A DNA stretch of 47,136 nucleotides from JBOGJG01 sp050747825 (GCA_050747825.1 JBOGJG010000245.1:1-47136), one strand, 5' to 3'. Shown: positions 16,790 to 26,402, numbered from the stretch's first letter. Numbers and translations: made by a program. The notes: generated from the letters alone by a model not told the origin.

Positions 16790-19700
16790 ACGGCACTCCA
16801 ATCGACAACCAAGTCCGCGCCTCCGCCGTTCTCACCTCCAACCATGCTTTCGTCTGGGCCAGCGCGGGTACGGGAAAAACGCATACTCTGACGCTCCGGG
16901 CGCTCTATCTGCTGTTGGATCCCAGGGGCCCGCTCCATTACAGTCGCGGCTCGGATGGGAGCGCCTCGGACAGGCAGCCTGGCCTTCTGTCAGCCGGCGA
17001 TCACTCCGGGAGAATGCAGGCGGCGCGCGAGGCCATTCGCTCCCTGGCCCTCGTCACCTTCACCCGCAAGGCCGCGGCCGAAATGCAGGTCCGGCTTTAT
17101 GAGTATCTGGACGGTTTGGCGGGGGCCAATAGCCCGACTGAAATGACAACCTCGGAGAGAGCGGCCCGGGATCCACTCTTCCTTCAGATGATAGAGAAGA
17201 TCCTGGAGGACATGGGAGGAGCCGCCGATGCCTTTGATCGCCTCCGTAAGGGGGCCGAAGCATTGACGGAGCTGGCCGCCCAGCTTCAAATCTCGACCAT
17301 TCACAGTTTCGCTGCCTCCATTTTGCGCCGTCATCCCCTGGAGGCGCAGATCCCTCCGACGGCCCGCTTTGCCCGCGAAGACGAAACGGACCTGGACTCG
17401 GTTTCCGACCAGATCGTCGATCTTTGGTGGCAGCGCGAGCTTCCGTCCAGCCCAGACCTTCAGGAAGATTTGAGCGACCTGCTGAAGGTCCTGCCGGCCT
17501 CGCAGATCCGTGTCTGGTTGAAACACATTTATGAGAATGACTGGCTCCTTGCTGAACTGGAGAGACTCCGGGCGCCGGCTGAAGAGGCCGTGCGGGAGAT
17601 CAGCCAGGCCTGCCGGCTGCTGGTGAATGCTCTGGGGATCCCCAATGGAAACAGAATCGAGGCCAGCCGCGACGCCCTGAAAGGATTTCTGGATCGGCTT
17701 GACGCCGGCGATGCCCAGGCCTGGACGTATCTGTGCCGCACGATCAAAAGCGGGGAGAGCAAGAAGAATCTGTTTCTCAGCGGCCGCCCCAGTCGCCAGG
17801 TGGAAACGGCTGTTCAGGAGTCTCCCGAACTCGGCCGTTATTTCGAGTCTTACTTCGACTTTAGCGCACTTGCCGTCGCTGTTTGTCTGTTCAGGGAGCA
17901 TGCTCGGACGTGGCAGATTTGGAAGAGAGTCTTAACGCGCTTTTCCCACTGGGCCGAAGGATCTGCCATCCGCGAGTTGGGCCTTGTGACCTTCGACGAC
18001 ATGATCGAAGTAGCGGCGAAACTGCTTCGCTCCAACGCGCATGTGCGTCGTTCAGAGCAAGCGCGTTTTCGGGCTATTCTCGTGGACGAATTCCAGGATA
18101 CCGATCCGCATCAGCTCGAACTGATCGAGCTGCTTCTGGGGCGCGACTCAGGCGGCCAGGCCGAAACTCTGGGTTTCTTTGTCGGAGATCTCAAACAGTC
18201 GATTTACAGCTTCCGCGGAGCCGATGTCCCCGCCATCCAGGATTTTCGCCGGCGCTATCAGAGTCTCGTGCGCTCTGAGCAGCCGCCGGATGATTTCCAA
18301 TTGAGCACCAGCTTCCGCAGCCTCAAGCCGGTCACCGATTTCGTAAACGCCTTCTTTGAAAATCACGTGCCCTTGGCCGCTTCGGTTGAGAAGTTGAGCC
18401 CCTGGCGGCTGGAAGCGGCAGATCTTCCCGAATGGGTTCTCATCGAATCGGACTCAGATGGACAGAACCTGAAGGCGGGGCAGGCCAGGTCGGTGGCTGC
18501 CTCTGAAACGGTCCGGCAGATCCGCTCCTACGTGGACCAGTTTCCCCCATCCGAGCCGGGAGCGTCAGCGACCGGCCATCGAGGTTACAAGGACATTGTT
18601 GTACTCGTCGCCAACTTTCGCGAGCTGGACGTCCTGGTGCCAGCCTTGCAGGATGCGGGAATCCCCGTGGTCAGCAGCGGAGCCAAGGTGTTTTACGGCC
18701 GTCCGGAGGTGCTGGATGTGTTGAATCTGCTGATCGCTCTTCATCACCCGGGCGACAGCCTGGCGGTGGCGGCAGTGCTAAGAAGCCCTCTGGTTCATCT
18801 GTCGGACCCCGATCTGCACGCTGTGCTGACGACTTTGCAATCCAGCCGGGTTATTCACGGCGATTTCCCTCTGCCTGATTCTTTGCAGGCTCCTGCGCTC
18901 GGACGAATCGAAGCCCTGCGGGGTCTTGCGGCTGCCCGAAAATCCGAGCCACTGCCAAATTGGCTTCAGACTGTTCGCAACTTTATCCCGTCCGCCTTCT
19001 ATACGGATCGCGAGGATCGGGAAGGGCGGGCCCTGGTGCGAATAGATCGAGTTCTGGAGACCTTCCAGGAGGAAGTGGAGAGCGGGTTGACGCCTCCCCT
19101 GGTCTGGCTTCTTCGCCAGAGGGCGCGCGCCGCTAGCGGAGATAGTTGGGAGTCGGACCTCGGTGAGGACGTGGCCCTTACGGACGAGAGCGTGGAGGCG
19201 GTACGGGTGATGACCATACACAAGGCCAAGGGACTGCAGGGCCGCTTTGTTATTGTCTACGGCTGGCACTCCGTCCTGGAGGAAATGAAGGTCGCCTACT
19301 TGAAAAGCGAAGAGGCGCGCCTGCCTTCAACATCGGAGACCGGTGGGGAATCCTTGCGAGGTTTTTGCCTGGAGTGGGGACCCCTGGAGCTGATCTCACC
19401 CGGCTACGGTCGCGCCCGGAATAGCAAGCTTGAGACCCGGCAGCAGGAAGCCGCGCGCCTGGCTTATGTCGCCGCGACCCGCGCCCAGGACCGCCTGGTC
19501 CTGATCTCGGCTAAGGGCCTGCGCTCGAACATTCCAGAGGCACTTCAAGATTTGCTGAATGAGAGTAAGGCCCTGGCTGCGGCCGATGGCGGTAGCGCGC
19601 TTCTCTGCGGCAACACCGTTCGCCTTACGCTTAGAGAGGAGATTGAAGGAGAGGAGATTGAAGAACCGGCGCCTCTGCCGGCATCTGCTCCCGTTGCCCT

Positions 19701-20451
19701 TGACCTCGCGCGCTACAAGGAAAGCTGGCAGGAACGTTACGCCGGTTTAAAAACTATCGCTGCACCCCTCCTCTCCCATCCTTCCGAACCGCCGCCCATT
19801 GCCGATCTCCCGCCGGGTGCGCCCAGTGCTTCACCGTCCGCCCTTCCTTCGGCCCGGTCTGGTGATCCGAACCCCAGGCATCGCCCATATTTACCTCTGT
19901 TTTCCGGATTGGCCGAAGACGCCGTGATCATTCCCTCCACATCGGTTTCCTCCCGCTCTCGGGCTTCCAACTTCAAGCCCGATAGCCTCCTCATCGGCCG
20001 GCTCGCGCATCTTTACCTGGAGCGCCATCTATTGGAGGACGCATTTGAAGAGGACAAGCTTACAGTTCTGCAGGATTTACTAGATCAGCCCGCCGCGGCG
20101 ATCAGGGAATCTGAACTGCAAGCCACAAGATCGCTGCTTTCCGACTTCTACTGCGGAAAATCAGCAGACTTCTCAGGCCGACCTTACCGAGACCGGCTGC
20201 AGAATACGCGAGTTTTAGGACGAGAGGTGCCTGTCTACCTCCAGTACGAGGGGCAAACCTGGAACGGAGTGATTGACTTGGTCCTGGAGGACGGTCAGGC
20301 CATTTACGGCATCGATTACAAAGCCGGTTGCGCCCGGCAACCGCTGCCCCAAGCCTATCTTCAGCAGCAGCGCCTGTACACCGAAGCACTCCACCGCCTG
20401 TTCCCCAATCGCCCCATCAAATTCGAATTCTGGTGGCTGAAACCGGATTAG
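16786..20451 (+). CDS. addA: AddA-type UvrD-family helicase with C-terminal PD-(D/E)XK nuclease
   Basis: 1221 residues. Superfamily 1A helicase motifs appear in order: ASAGTGKT (motif I, near residue 27), LVTFTRKAAAEM (Ia), ISTIHSFAA, ILVDEFQDTDPHQ (motif II, near 434), GDLKQSIYSFRGAD (III), STSFRS, VRVMTIHKAKGLQG (V) and AYVAATRAQDRL (VI). The nuclease domain near 1150-1190 reads VIDLVLEDG then GIDYKAG, with the conserved Asp and Lys, followed by QQQRLYTEAL. It forms the heterodimeric AddAB helicase-nuclease with the preceding gene. Between motif I and Ia there is an unusual stretch, DPRGPLHYSRGSDGS and beyond, whose start is encoded by a dispersed repeat arm. Catalytic motifs on both sides are intact, so the protein is probably active. 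Confidence 0.92.
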   Translation: MNGTPIDNQVRASAVLTSNHAFVWASAGTGKTHTLTLRALYLLLDPRGPLHYSRGSDGSASDRQPGLLSAGDHSGRMQAAREAIRSLALVTFTRKAAAEMQVRLYEYLDGLAGANSPTEMTTSERAARDPLFLQMIEKILEDMGGAADAFDRLRKGAEALTELAAQLQISTIHSFAASILRRHPLEAQIPPTARFAREDETDLDSVSDQIVDLWWQRELPSSPDLQEDLSDLLKVLPASQIRVWLKHIYENDWLLAELERLRAPAEEAVREISQACRLLVNALGIPNGNRIEASRDALKGFLDRLDAGDAQAWTYLCRTIKSGESKKNLFLSGRPSRQVETAVQESPELGRYFESYFDFSALAVAVCLFREHARTWQIWKRVLTRFSHWAEGSAIRELGLVTFDDMIEVAAKLLRSNAHVRRSEQARFRAILVDEFQDTDPHQLELIELLLGRDSGGQAETLGFFVGDLKQSIYSFRGADVPAIQDFRRRYQSLVRSEQPPDDFQLSTSFRSLKPVTDFVNAFFENHVPLAASVEKLSPWRLEAADLPEWVLIESDSDGQNLKAGQARSVAASETVRQIRSYVDQFPPSEPGASATGHRGYKDIVVLVANFRELDVLVPALQDAGIPVVSSGAKVFYGRPEVLDVLNLLIALHHPGDSLAVAAVLRSPLVHLSDPDLHAVLTTLQSSRVIHGDFPLPDSLQAPALGRIEALRGLAAARKSEPLPNWLQTVRNFIPSAFYTDREDREGRALVRIDRVLETFQEEVESGLTPPLVWLLRQRARAASGDSWESDLGEDVALTDESVEAVRVMTIHKAKGLQGRFVIVYGWHSVLEEMKVAYLKSEEARLPSTSETGGESLRGFCLEWGPLELISPGYGRARNSKLETRQQEAARLAYVAATRAQDRLVLISAKGLRSNIPEALQDLLNESKALAAADGGSALLCGNTVRLTLREEIEGEEIEEPAPLPASAPVALDLARYKESWQERYAGLKTIAAPLLSHPSEPPPIADLPPGAPSASPSALPSARSGDPNPRHRPYLPLFSGLAEDAVIIPSTSVSSRSRASNFKPDSLLIGRLAHLYLERHLLEDAFEEDKLTVLQDLLDQPAAAIRESELQATRSLLSDFYCGKSADFSGRPYRDRLQNTRVLGREVPVYLQYEGQTWNGVIDLVLEDGQAIYGIDYKAGCARQPLPQAYLQQQRLYTEALHRLFPNRPIKFEFWWLKPD
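16926..16954 (+). repeat. Palindromic element, single short arm inside addA
   Basis: Starts GGGCCCGCTCC, has the 5-base ATTAC spacer, then AGTCGCGGCTCGG. It is read in frame as GPLHYSRGS, between helicase motifs I and Ia. It lies about 160 bases from the opposite-orientation arm in addB. Confidence 0.8.
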
Positions 20452-20523
20452 CCTCCGTTGGATGCCCTCTGGCGCAACCGGTAGATTGCCTTGCGGGTGG
20501 TATAGCCGGCAGAAGTGATGGCC

Positions 20524-21993
20524 TCAGTGCACGTTGCCGGTGTCGGAGTCTTCGGCTGCTTTGGGGGCCGACAGTTCTTCGGAATGAAGGAGGCGGACGT
20601 TTCGTTCCACAGGGATCAGATCAGAGATATCCGAATTGAGAGGGGCCGCCTCCAATTCCTTGAACTTTCGGGCCGTGACAAGCACGCGCGACTCCAGCGA
20701 GCCGGTGGCGCGGTTGTAGTTCTGCACGGCGGTCCCCAGGCTTCTGCCGACCCTGAGCCAGTGTTCCGTCATATCGGCTATCCTCTTGTAAAGCTCGCGG
20801 CCCAGCGTACTGATCCTGTAGGCGTTTTCAGCCAGGACCTCCTGTCTCCAGCCGTAAGCAACAGCTCGCAGGAGCGTGATCAAGGTAACCGGAGTGGCAA
20901 CGATCACCCTCTGCTCCACGCCGGCCTCTATCAGGCTGGGATCTTGTTCCAGGGCAGCGCTGAAGAAGCTTTCGCCTGGCAAAAAGAGAATGACAAATTC
21001 GGGAGCGGGCTGGTACTGGTCCCAATAGGACTTTTTCCCCAGAGCGTTGAGATGGCTCCTGACCTGACCGGCATGTTCCTTGAGTTTCTCAGCTCTGAGC
21101 TTCTCATCGGTGGTCTCGTGGGCCTCAAGGTAGGCGCTTAGCGGAACCTTTGCATCAACGACGATGTTCTTGTTACCGGGCAGCTTAACAATGAGATCTG
21201 CCCGGAAGCGGCCGTCTTCGTTGCTCGCGGTCTCCTGTTCGAAGAAGTCGCAATGATCGACCATCCCTGCCATCTCAACCACCCGCTTGAGCTGGATCTC
21301 TCCCCATCGCCCCCGTATTGTGGGAGTCCGCAGGGCCTTGACCAGATTAGTGGTTTCCGATCGCAACTCTTTCTGCAGATCCATGAGCGACTGCACCTGA
21401 GCGCTGAGGCCCTTGTAAGCGCCCACTCTTTCTTTTTCCAGGTCTCGCACTCGGGATTCGAATTTTTCCAGGGTTTCCCGGACGGGCTTCACAATTTCGG
21501 TGATGGCTTGCTGCTTTTTCTCGAGATCTCCCTTGGCATTCTGCTGAAACTCCCCGAGCGTGGCCTTGGCCAACTCCAGGAAGGATTCGTTATTGCTCTT
21601 GAGCGTCTCGGCAGCCAGAGCCTGGAAGGCCTCCCGAAGCTGCTTGCGGGCATCTTCAAGCAGGCTCAGCTTTTCCTTTGCGGCAGCGCGTTCTTCTTCA
21701 AGCTGTGTCTGGACTTTCGAAAGGGTTTCCCTCAGATTGCCGACTTGCCTCTGGAGGTCGTCAGCCGCGGCCGATTTCGCCTCAAGAAGTGATTCCAGAT
21801 TGGGTATTCGACTGTTTCGCTCTTCTGCACACGCGCGGCGTTCGGTTTCGGCGCTCAACCTGTCACGAAGGCTTGTCACTTCCACCCTCAGTGTCCGAGC
21901 TTCTTCGCTTCGTGTTCTGAAGAACAACCAGGTGCCCAGACCACCCGCCAAAAGGCCGGCGACTAGAAAGAAAAAAGATACCATATCGCCCAC
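20524..21993 (-). CDS. rmuC: DNA recombination protein RmuC
   Basis: A 489-residue protein. One N-terminal hydrophobic helix (about 5-23) is followed by a long coiled coil (about 30-215) and the RmuC nuclease-like domain. That domain shows RGRWGEIQLKRVVEMAGM, VVDAKVPLSAY, FLPGESFFSAALEQ and TLLRAVAYGWRQE, all hallmarks of the family. RmuC limits inversions between short inverted repeats in E. coli and is thought to act on DNA structures at forks. That role is of interest in a genome full of inverted repeats. The start is GTG at 21991-21993, with an in-frame ATG three codons later. It converges with addA, leaving a 72-base gap with no clear terminator. Confidence 0.93.
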   Translation of the reverse strand: MGDMVSFFFLVAGLLAGGLGTWLFFRTRSEEARTLRVEVTSLRDRLSAETERRACAEERNSRIPNLESLLEAKSAAADDLQRQVGNLRETLSKVQTQLEEERAAAKEKLSLLEDARKQLREAFQALAAETLKSNNESFLELAKATLGEFQQNAKGDLEKKQQAITEIVKPVRETLEKFESRVRDLEKERVGAYKGLSAQVQSLMDLQKELRSETTNLVKALRTPTIRGRWGEIQLKRVVEMAGMVDHCDFFEQETASNEDGRFRADLIVKLPGNKNIVVDAKVPLSAYLEAHETTDEKLRAEKLKEHAGQVRSHLNALGKKSYWDQYQPAPEFVILFLPGESFFSAALEQDPSLIEAGVEQRVIVATPVTLITLLRAVAYGWRQEVLAENAYRISTLGRELYKRIADMTEHWLRVGRSLGTAVQNYNRATGSLESRVLVTARKFKELEAAPLNSDISDLIPVERNVRLLHSEELSAPKAAEDSDTGNVH

Positions 21994-22053
21994 GTATCGA
22001 AATTCTACTCTTTGGATGTGACAATCAGGCGCCTATGGCTTCAGTCAAACGCT

Positions 22054-22269
22054 TTATAAGGGAAGATGTACTCTCAGGGCGTCGCAGATCCTTGCACGCA
22101 CTTCGTTGGGGTAGATTTTCCGGCCCGGCTTTCGCGATGTTAAAGGCAGCACCGTGATCACGGGCATCAGTTGATTGAAATCTTGGTCGCTGATTACGAG
22201 GACCGGTCTTGTTCCGGCCTGTTCAGAGCCCACCACCGCAGCATCCAAGGCCCAGGAGCATGCGTGTCT
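22054..22269 (-). pseudogene. MazF/PemK-like toxin remnant
   Basis: Read leftwards, VVGSEQAGTRPVLVISDQDF followed by VITVLPLTSR and YPNEV is the diagnostic core of the MazF/PemK endoribonuclease family. The usual N-terminal GDIWWADLDP is degraded to a sequence without start codon or conserved Gly/Asp. The protein ends about 18 residues after YPNEV, missing the C-terminal strand and helix with QIRTLDKxR. No antitoxin gene is present beside it. It is therefore most likely a dead toxin fragment. An intact 64-residue product from a TTG at 22248 is possible but would be severely truncated. Confidence 0.7.
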
Positions 22270-22280
22270 AACACAGGCTG

Positions 22281-23300
22281 CTAGTAAAAGTAGCGGCGGT
22301 CGTTTTCGTCGTAGAGACCCGCGACATACTCGCCATAGCCGTTATAGAGCTGAGTGGGAATGCGTTCGCCGGTGTTCAGGAAGCGCTCGGTGGCCTGGCT
22401 CCAGCGGGGATGATCGAATTTGGGATTAATATTGGCCCAGAAGCCGTATTCCCGGGATAGGTCGCCCCACAAAGTGCCGGGCCTCTTCTCCAGGAATTCA
22501 ATCTTAACAATCGATTTAATGCTCTTGAACCCGAATTTCCAGGGCAACACAAGGCGCAAGGGAGCGCCGTTCTGCTTATTGAGCGGATGGCCGTACATGC
22601 CGAAGGTGAGCAGGGCCAGCTCATTCATAGCCTCTTCCAGAGTCAAAGCTTCGTAATAGGGCCAGGGATAGGTTTTGTCGTGCTGGCCAATCATCTGACT
22701 GGGCCGATAGACGGTCACAAAACGAACATATTTGGCTTTTGAAGTGGGCTTCACCTTTTCGATAAGACGCGCCAGAGGGAAACCGGACCAGGGGACATTC
22801 ATCGACCAGGCTTCGACGCAGCGGAAGTGGTAAAGCCGCTCCTCCAGTTGTCCCATGCGAATCAGATCGTCCAGGTTGTATTTTGCCTTCTTCTCGACTT
22901 CACCGCTGATCTCCACCTGCCATGGATTGGCTTCAAATGAGCTAACCAGTTCCTTCACTTTTAGTTTATTGGTGCTGAACTCGTAAAAGTTGTTATAGCC
23001 GGCTGCGATCTCTTCAGAAGTGATGCCTCCCTCCACCTTAAAATCGGAATTGCGCGCTGCGGGAAACAGTTCGGACCACTTCTCGACCCAAAAGCGGGGA
23101 ACGTTTCCATAAGGGCCATAAGCTGGAGCTGCCGCCGCGCCGCTGTTCCCTCCCAGCGAGCAGCCGGTAACGAGAGAAGTGACACCGGCTGAAAATCCAA
23201 GTTTCTTGAGAAAATGGCGGCGGTTCAGATAAAGCGATTCGGGAGTGGCTTGCGATTCAGGGATTCGATCCCAGAGCTTCCTGATGTTTAGGTTAGACAC
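22281..23300 (-). CDS. msrP: Protein-methionine-sulfoxide reductase catalytic subunit MsrP (YedY)
   Basis: A 339-residue molybdopterin enzyme. RRHFLKKLGF (R27-R28) is a twin-arginine signal for folded export to the periplasm. The molybdenum ligand Cys161 lies in HFRCVEAWSM. VPWSGFPLARLI, DKTYPWPYYEALTLEEAMNE and NKQNGAPLRLVLPWKFGFKS are family signatures. It repairs oxidised methionines in envelope proteins. The usual haem-binding membrane partner msrQ is not adjacent in this window, so electrons must come from an unlinked partner or quinone-linked protein. The start is GTG at 23298-23300, immediately adjacent to another GTG on the opposite strand at a CACGTG palindrome. Confidence 0.93.
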   Translation of the reverse strand: MSNLNIRKLWDRIPESQATPESLYLNRRHFLKKLGFSAGVTSLVTGCSLGGNSGAAAAPAYGPYGNVPRFWVEKWSELFPAARNSDFKVEGGITSEEIAAGYNNFYEFSTNKLKVKELVSSFEANPWQVEISGEVEKKAKYNLDDLIRMGQLEERLYHFRCVEAWSMNVPWSGFPLARLIEKVKPTSKAKYVRFVTVYRPSQMIGQHDKTYPWPYYEALTLEEAMNELALLTFGMYGHPLNKQNGAPLRLVLPWKFGFKSIKSIVKIEFLEKRPGTLWGDLSREYGFWANINPKFDHPRWSQATERFLNTGERIPTQLYNGYGEYVAGLYDENDRRYFY

Positions 23301-23369
23301 GTGAGTAGTTTAGCACTTTTTAGCCAATCGTCACTTGAGATCAAGTTGAACACCGTCGTCCAAACCCGT

Positions 23370-24593
23370 ATGATTTTCTGTGCCTTGAATGTTCCCTCGA
23401 CGCTTCCCAGTTGGCCTGAAGTTCTAGACCATCAACTCAATCCTTATTTTGACGAGCTGAGCCGGTTTTCTTGCACAGCGAAAATGGAAGGCTCTCCGCT
23501 ATATCGGAAGCTGCGGCCTGAGATCGAGAGAGTGCTTGCAGGAGTCATCTGGGCAAACCTGGATCGCAGGCCGGTTCAGCCGCGCCGCTCGGTGCGAGCC
23601 ACAGCCTGGAATATCGAGCGCGGCATGCGGCTGGAGGAGATTATTCGCAGCCTGGGCGAGCACCCCGTCCTCAAAGAAAGCGACTTGCTCCTGCTGACCG
23701 AACTGGACTACGGGATGGTACGCACCGGCAACCGTTTTGTGGCTAAGGAGATCGCTGAAGCCTTGGACCTGAACTACGCCTTCGCGACCTGTTATCTCAA
23801 CCTGAACAGAGGCACCGGACTGGAAACTCTCATCGAGGGAGAAAACGCTCAGGCTCTTCACGGCAACTCGCTCTTCTCGCGCTATCCTATTAGCCAGGTG
23901 CATGCCATTGCCCTTCCGAACGGCAAGGACAAGATGAACGGCTCGGAAAAAAGGCTCGGCTGCCAACGCGCACTGGTGGCCGATATCGACCATCCTCTGG
24001 GCGCCTTTCGCGCCGTCACTCTGCATCTCGACGCCCACTCGACCCAGCGGCACCGCTGTTTTCAGATGAAGCTGGTGTTGGATCATCTGGAGAAGCTGTC
24101 GCCAAGACTTCCAGTCGTGATCGGCGGCGACTGGAACACCTCGACTTACAATTCCAGGCGGGCTCTCTACTCCATCCTCGGCTATGCCCGGCGTGTCTTG
24201 ATGGGCATTCGCAACGTGCTTGCGAACCATTACCCTTATCCCGAGCGCTGGTTCGAAAGACGACTCTTCCGGGAGTTGGAGCGCCGCGGCTATTCCTATC
24301 ATGAGCTGAACGAACTGGGAGTTTGCACGCTGCATTACGATGTGGCGGATCCGGCTGTCAACGAGAATATGGCTGAATGGATTCCCCAGTGGTGTTTCTG
24401 GTTCATCCGCTGGGCCCTGAAGCGAACCGGCGGGCAATGTTCGATGAAGCTGGACTGGTTCGCGGGCAAGGAGATCGAGGCTTCTTCCAGCCATCCTCCA
24501 AAGGTTTTGTGCAACCTGCATCCCAGTCTTCGCCTCTCCGATCACGACCCGATCGTACTGGATTTCTTACCTGCAAACTGCGATGCTGGCTGA
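23370..24593 (+). CDS. Endonuclease/exonuclease/phosphatase (EEP) family protein, copy A
   Basis: A 407-residue protein from the ATG at 23370. EEP-fold catalytic blocks are in order: WNIERGM, LLTELDYGMVRTGNR (metal-binding Glu), SLFSRYPI, LHLDAHS, GGDWNTST (Asp/Asn) and SDHDPIVLD (terminal Asp-His). Such enzymes cleave phosphodiester bonds in nucleic acids, phosphoinositides or sphingomyelin. No signal peptide is seen, and the substrate cannot be told. I chose ATG 23370 because the earlier in-frame GTG at 23301 would abut the divergent msrP start with no room for promoters. A paralogue with the same order of motifs lies at 42430-44022. Confidence 0.8.
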   Translation: MIFCALNVPSTLPSWPEVLDHQLNPYFDELSRFSCTAKMEGSPLYRKLRPEIERVLAGVIWANLDRRPVQPRRSVRATAWNIERGMRLEEIIRSLGEHPVLKESDLLLLTELDYGMVRTGNRFVAKEIAEALDLNYAFATCYLNLNRGTGLETLIEGENAQALHGNSLFSRYPISQVHAIALPNGKDKMNGSEKRLGCQRALVADIDHPLGAFRAVTLHLDAHSTQRHRCFQMKLVLDHLEKLSPRLPVVIGGDWNTSTYNSRRALYSILGYARRVLMGIRNVLANHYPYPERWFERRLFRELERRGYSYHELNELGVCTLHYDVADPAVNENMAEWIPQWCFWFIRWALKRTGGQCSMKLDWFAGKEIEASSSHPPKVLCNLHPSLRLSDHDPIVLDFLPANCDAG

Positions 24594-24626
24594 CTTGCCC
24601 AACCGAACTGTCGTACCTGACACCTG

Positions 24627-26402
24627 TTAGGACACCAACTGCTCCTTGTACTGGAGCTGGTAGAGCTTGTAGTAGATGCCGCGCTGCTTGAGCAAATCGG
24701 CATGTGAACCCTGCTCTTTGATCTCGCCTTTGTGGAGCACGATGATGCGGTCGCAGTTCTGGATCGTGGAGAGGCGGTGGGCGATGATCAGGGAAGTGCG
24801 TCCGCGCATGAGCTTGTCCAGAGCATCCTGAATGAGAAGCTCGGTTTCCGTGTCCACGGAAGAGGTGGCTTCATCTAGGATCAGTATCCTGGGGTCGTGA
24901 GCCAGCGCCCGGGCAAAGGCCAGTAGTTGCCGCTGTCCGACGGAAAGCGAACTACCCCGCTCGGCCACGGCGGCGTCATAGCCGCCAGGCATGCGCTGGA
25001 TAAAGCGCTCGGCATGCACCCTCATGGCCGCCTCTTCCACCTTCTCCCTGGGAATCGGCTTGCTCCAGAGACGGATATTTTCCTCAACCGTGCCGCTGAA
25101 AAGAAAGACATCCTGGAGAACGATAGCAATCGACTGCCGCAGCAGATTAAAATCCCACTGTTTGATGTCGATTCCGTCTATGCGCAGCTCGCCCCTCTTG
25201 AGCTCGTAAAAACGGCAGAGCAGATTAATCATAGTGGACTTGCCTGATCCGGTGGCGCCTACGATGGCCACCTTCTCGCCCGGCTGAATTTCCAGATTAA
25301 TGTTCTTCAGGACAGGATTGTCTTCCTTGTAAGCAAAGGAAACGTTCTTGAATTCGATTTTTCCCTCCACAACATCAGGCGCCAGCGGGTACTCCGCCGG
25401 CAGAATCCTGGGCGGCGTATCCAGGAGCTTGAAAATCCGCTCCGAGCTGGCCATAGCGCTCTGCAGGATGTTGAACTTTTCACTCAGGTCGCTGATCGGT
25501 TTGTAGAAACGCTCGGAGTATTGAAGAAAGGCCACCAGCGCTCCCAGCGTGAGAAGTCCGCTCAGGACCTGATTGCCGCCATACCAGAGAATCAGGGCTA
25601 TGGCCACAGCTCCCAGGAGATTGATGACGGGGTAAAACACCGCATAGTAAAAAATCGATTGCAGATTGGCCTGCAGGTGCTCGCGGTTGAGTCCGTCAAA
25701 CTGCCTCAATTTTCGATCTTCCTGGACGAAGATCTGGACCACCGACATTCCCGTGATGTTTTCCTGCAGGAAGGCGTTGATCTTGGCGATGCACGTCCGT
25801 ACCCAGCGGTAGGATCCACGCACCTTGGTCTTGAAGATAAAGCTGGCCAGGAAAAGCAGGGGGATGACCGCGAAGCTGACGAGAGCCAGTTTCCAGTTGA
25901 TAAACATCATCACGCCAATGATTCCGGTCAGCAGAAAGATATCGCCGAAGATGCTGACCACCCCGGCGGTAAAGAGCTCATTGAGGACATCCACGTCGGT
26001 GGTCATCCGTGTAATGATTCGCCCTACCGGATTGCGGTCAAAGTACTCGATGTGCAGGCCCTGGATGTGCGAAAAAATTTCCACCCGCAAGTCATACATG
26101 ATCTTCTGTCCGGTCCAGTTCATCAGGTAGGTCTGGAGGAAAGAGAAGATGAATTGCAGCACCAGGACGCCCAGAAAGAGCAGGGCGATTGTATCCAGTC
26201 CCCCGGCGTCTCCCTGGTGGATATACTGGTCGATCGCTACCTTGGTCAAATAGGGCCCCGCAAGCTGCAAGGCGCTGGCGATCAGCAGTAGAAAAACGGA
26301 GAGCGCCACCACTCCTCTGTAGGGATACAGATACTTCAAGAGTCGCCGGGCAAGGCGCCTGTCGTAAGCTTTCCCTAGAACCTCTTCCTCGTGGTAGCTC
26401 AT
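24627..26402 (-). CDS. ABC exporter half-transporter with consensus catalytic Glu
   Basis: A 591-residue TMD-NBD half-transporter of the MsbA/LmrA type: about six helices in residues 20-320, then the ATPase domain. Walker A is GATGSGKST (near 381) and the Q-loop is VLQDVFLF. The signature motif is LSVGQ rather than LSGGQ (near 486). Walker B and catalytic Glu are LILDEATSSVD (near 508), and the H-loop is IAHRLST. It is coupled to the preceding ABC gene by an ATGA overlap. The two are complementary: this subunit has the canonical Glu and an altered signature, while the partner has Asp for Glu and a perfect signature. That is the pattern of heterodimeric exporters such as BmrCD, TmrAB and TM287/288. 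The substrate is unknown. Confidence 0.9.
   Translation of the reverse strand: MSYHEEEVLGKAYDRRLARRLLKYLYPYRGVVALSVFLLLIASALQLAGPYLTKVAIDQYIHQGDAGGLDTIALLFLGVLVLQFIFSFLQTYLMNWTGQKIMYDLRVEIFSHIQGLHIEYFDRNPVGRIITRMTTDVDVLNELFTAGVVSIFGDIFLLTGIIGVMMFINWKLALVSFAVIPLLFLASFIFKTKVRGSYRWVRTCIAKINAFLQENITGMSVVQIFVQEDRKLRQFDGLNREHLQANLQSIFYYAVFYPVINLLGAVAIALILWYGGNQVLSGLLTLGALVAFLQYSERFYKPISDLSEKFNILQSAMASSERIFKLLDTPPRILPAEYPLAPDVVEGKIEFKNVSFAYKEDNPVLKNINLEIQPGEKVAIVGATGSGKSTMINLLCRFYELKRGELRIDGIDIKQWDFNLLRQSIAIVLQDVFLFSGTVEENIRLWSKPIPREKVEEAAMRVHAERFIQRMPGGYDAAVAERGSSLSVGQRQLLAFARALAHDPRILILDEATSSVDTETELLIQDALDKLMRGRTSLIIAHRLSTIQNCDRIIVLHKGEIKEQGSHADLLKQRGIYYKLYQLQYKEQLVS

Noticed and set aside
17661..17676. 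AGCCGCGAC inside addA as an eighth repeat arm
   Set aside because: Just nine bases match, without the GGAGCGGCC end; expected by chance in GC-rich coding DNA.
23499..24545. Minus-strand open frame of 348 codons opposite the EEP gene
   Set aside because: The plus strand has a full set of EEP motifs; the opposite frame looks random.
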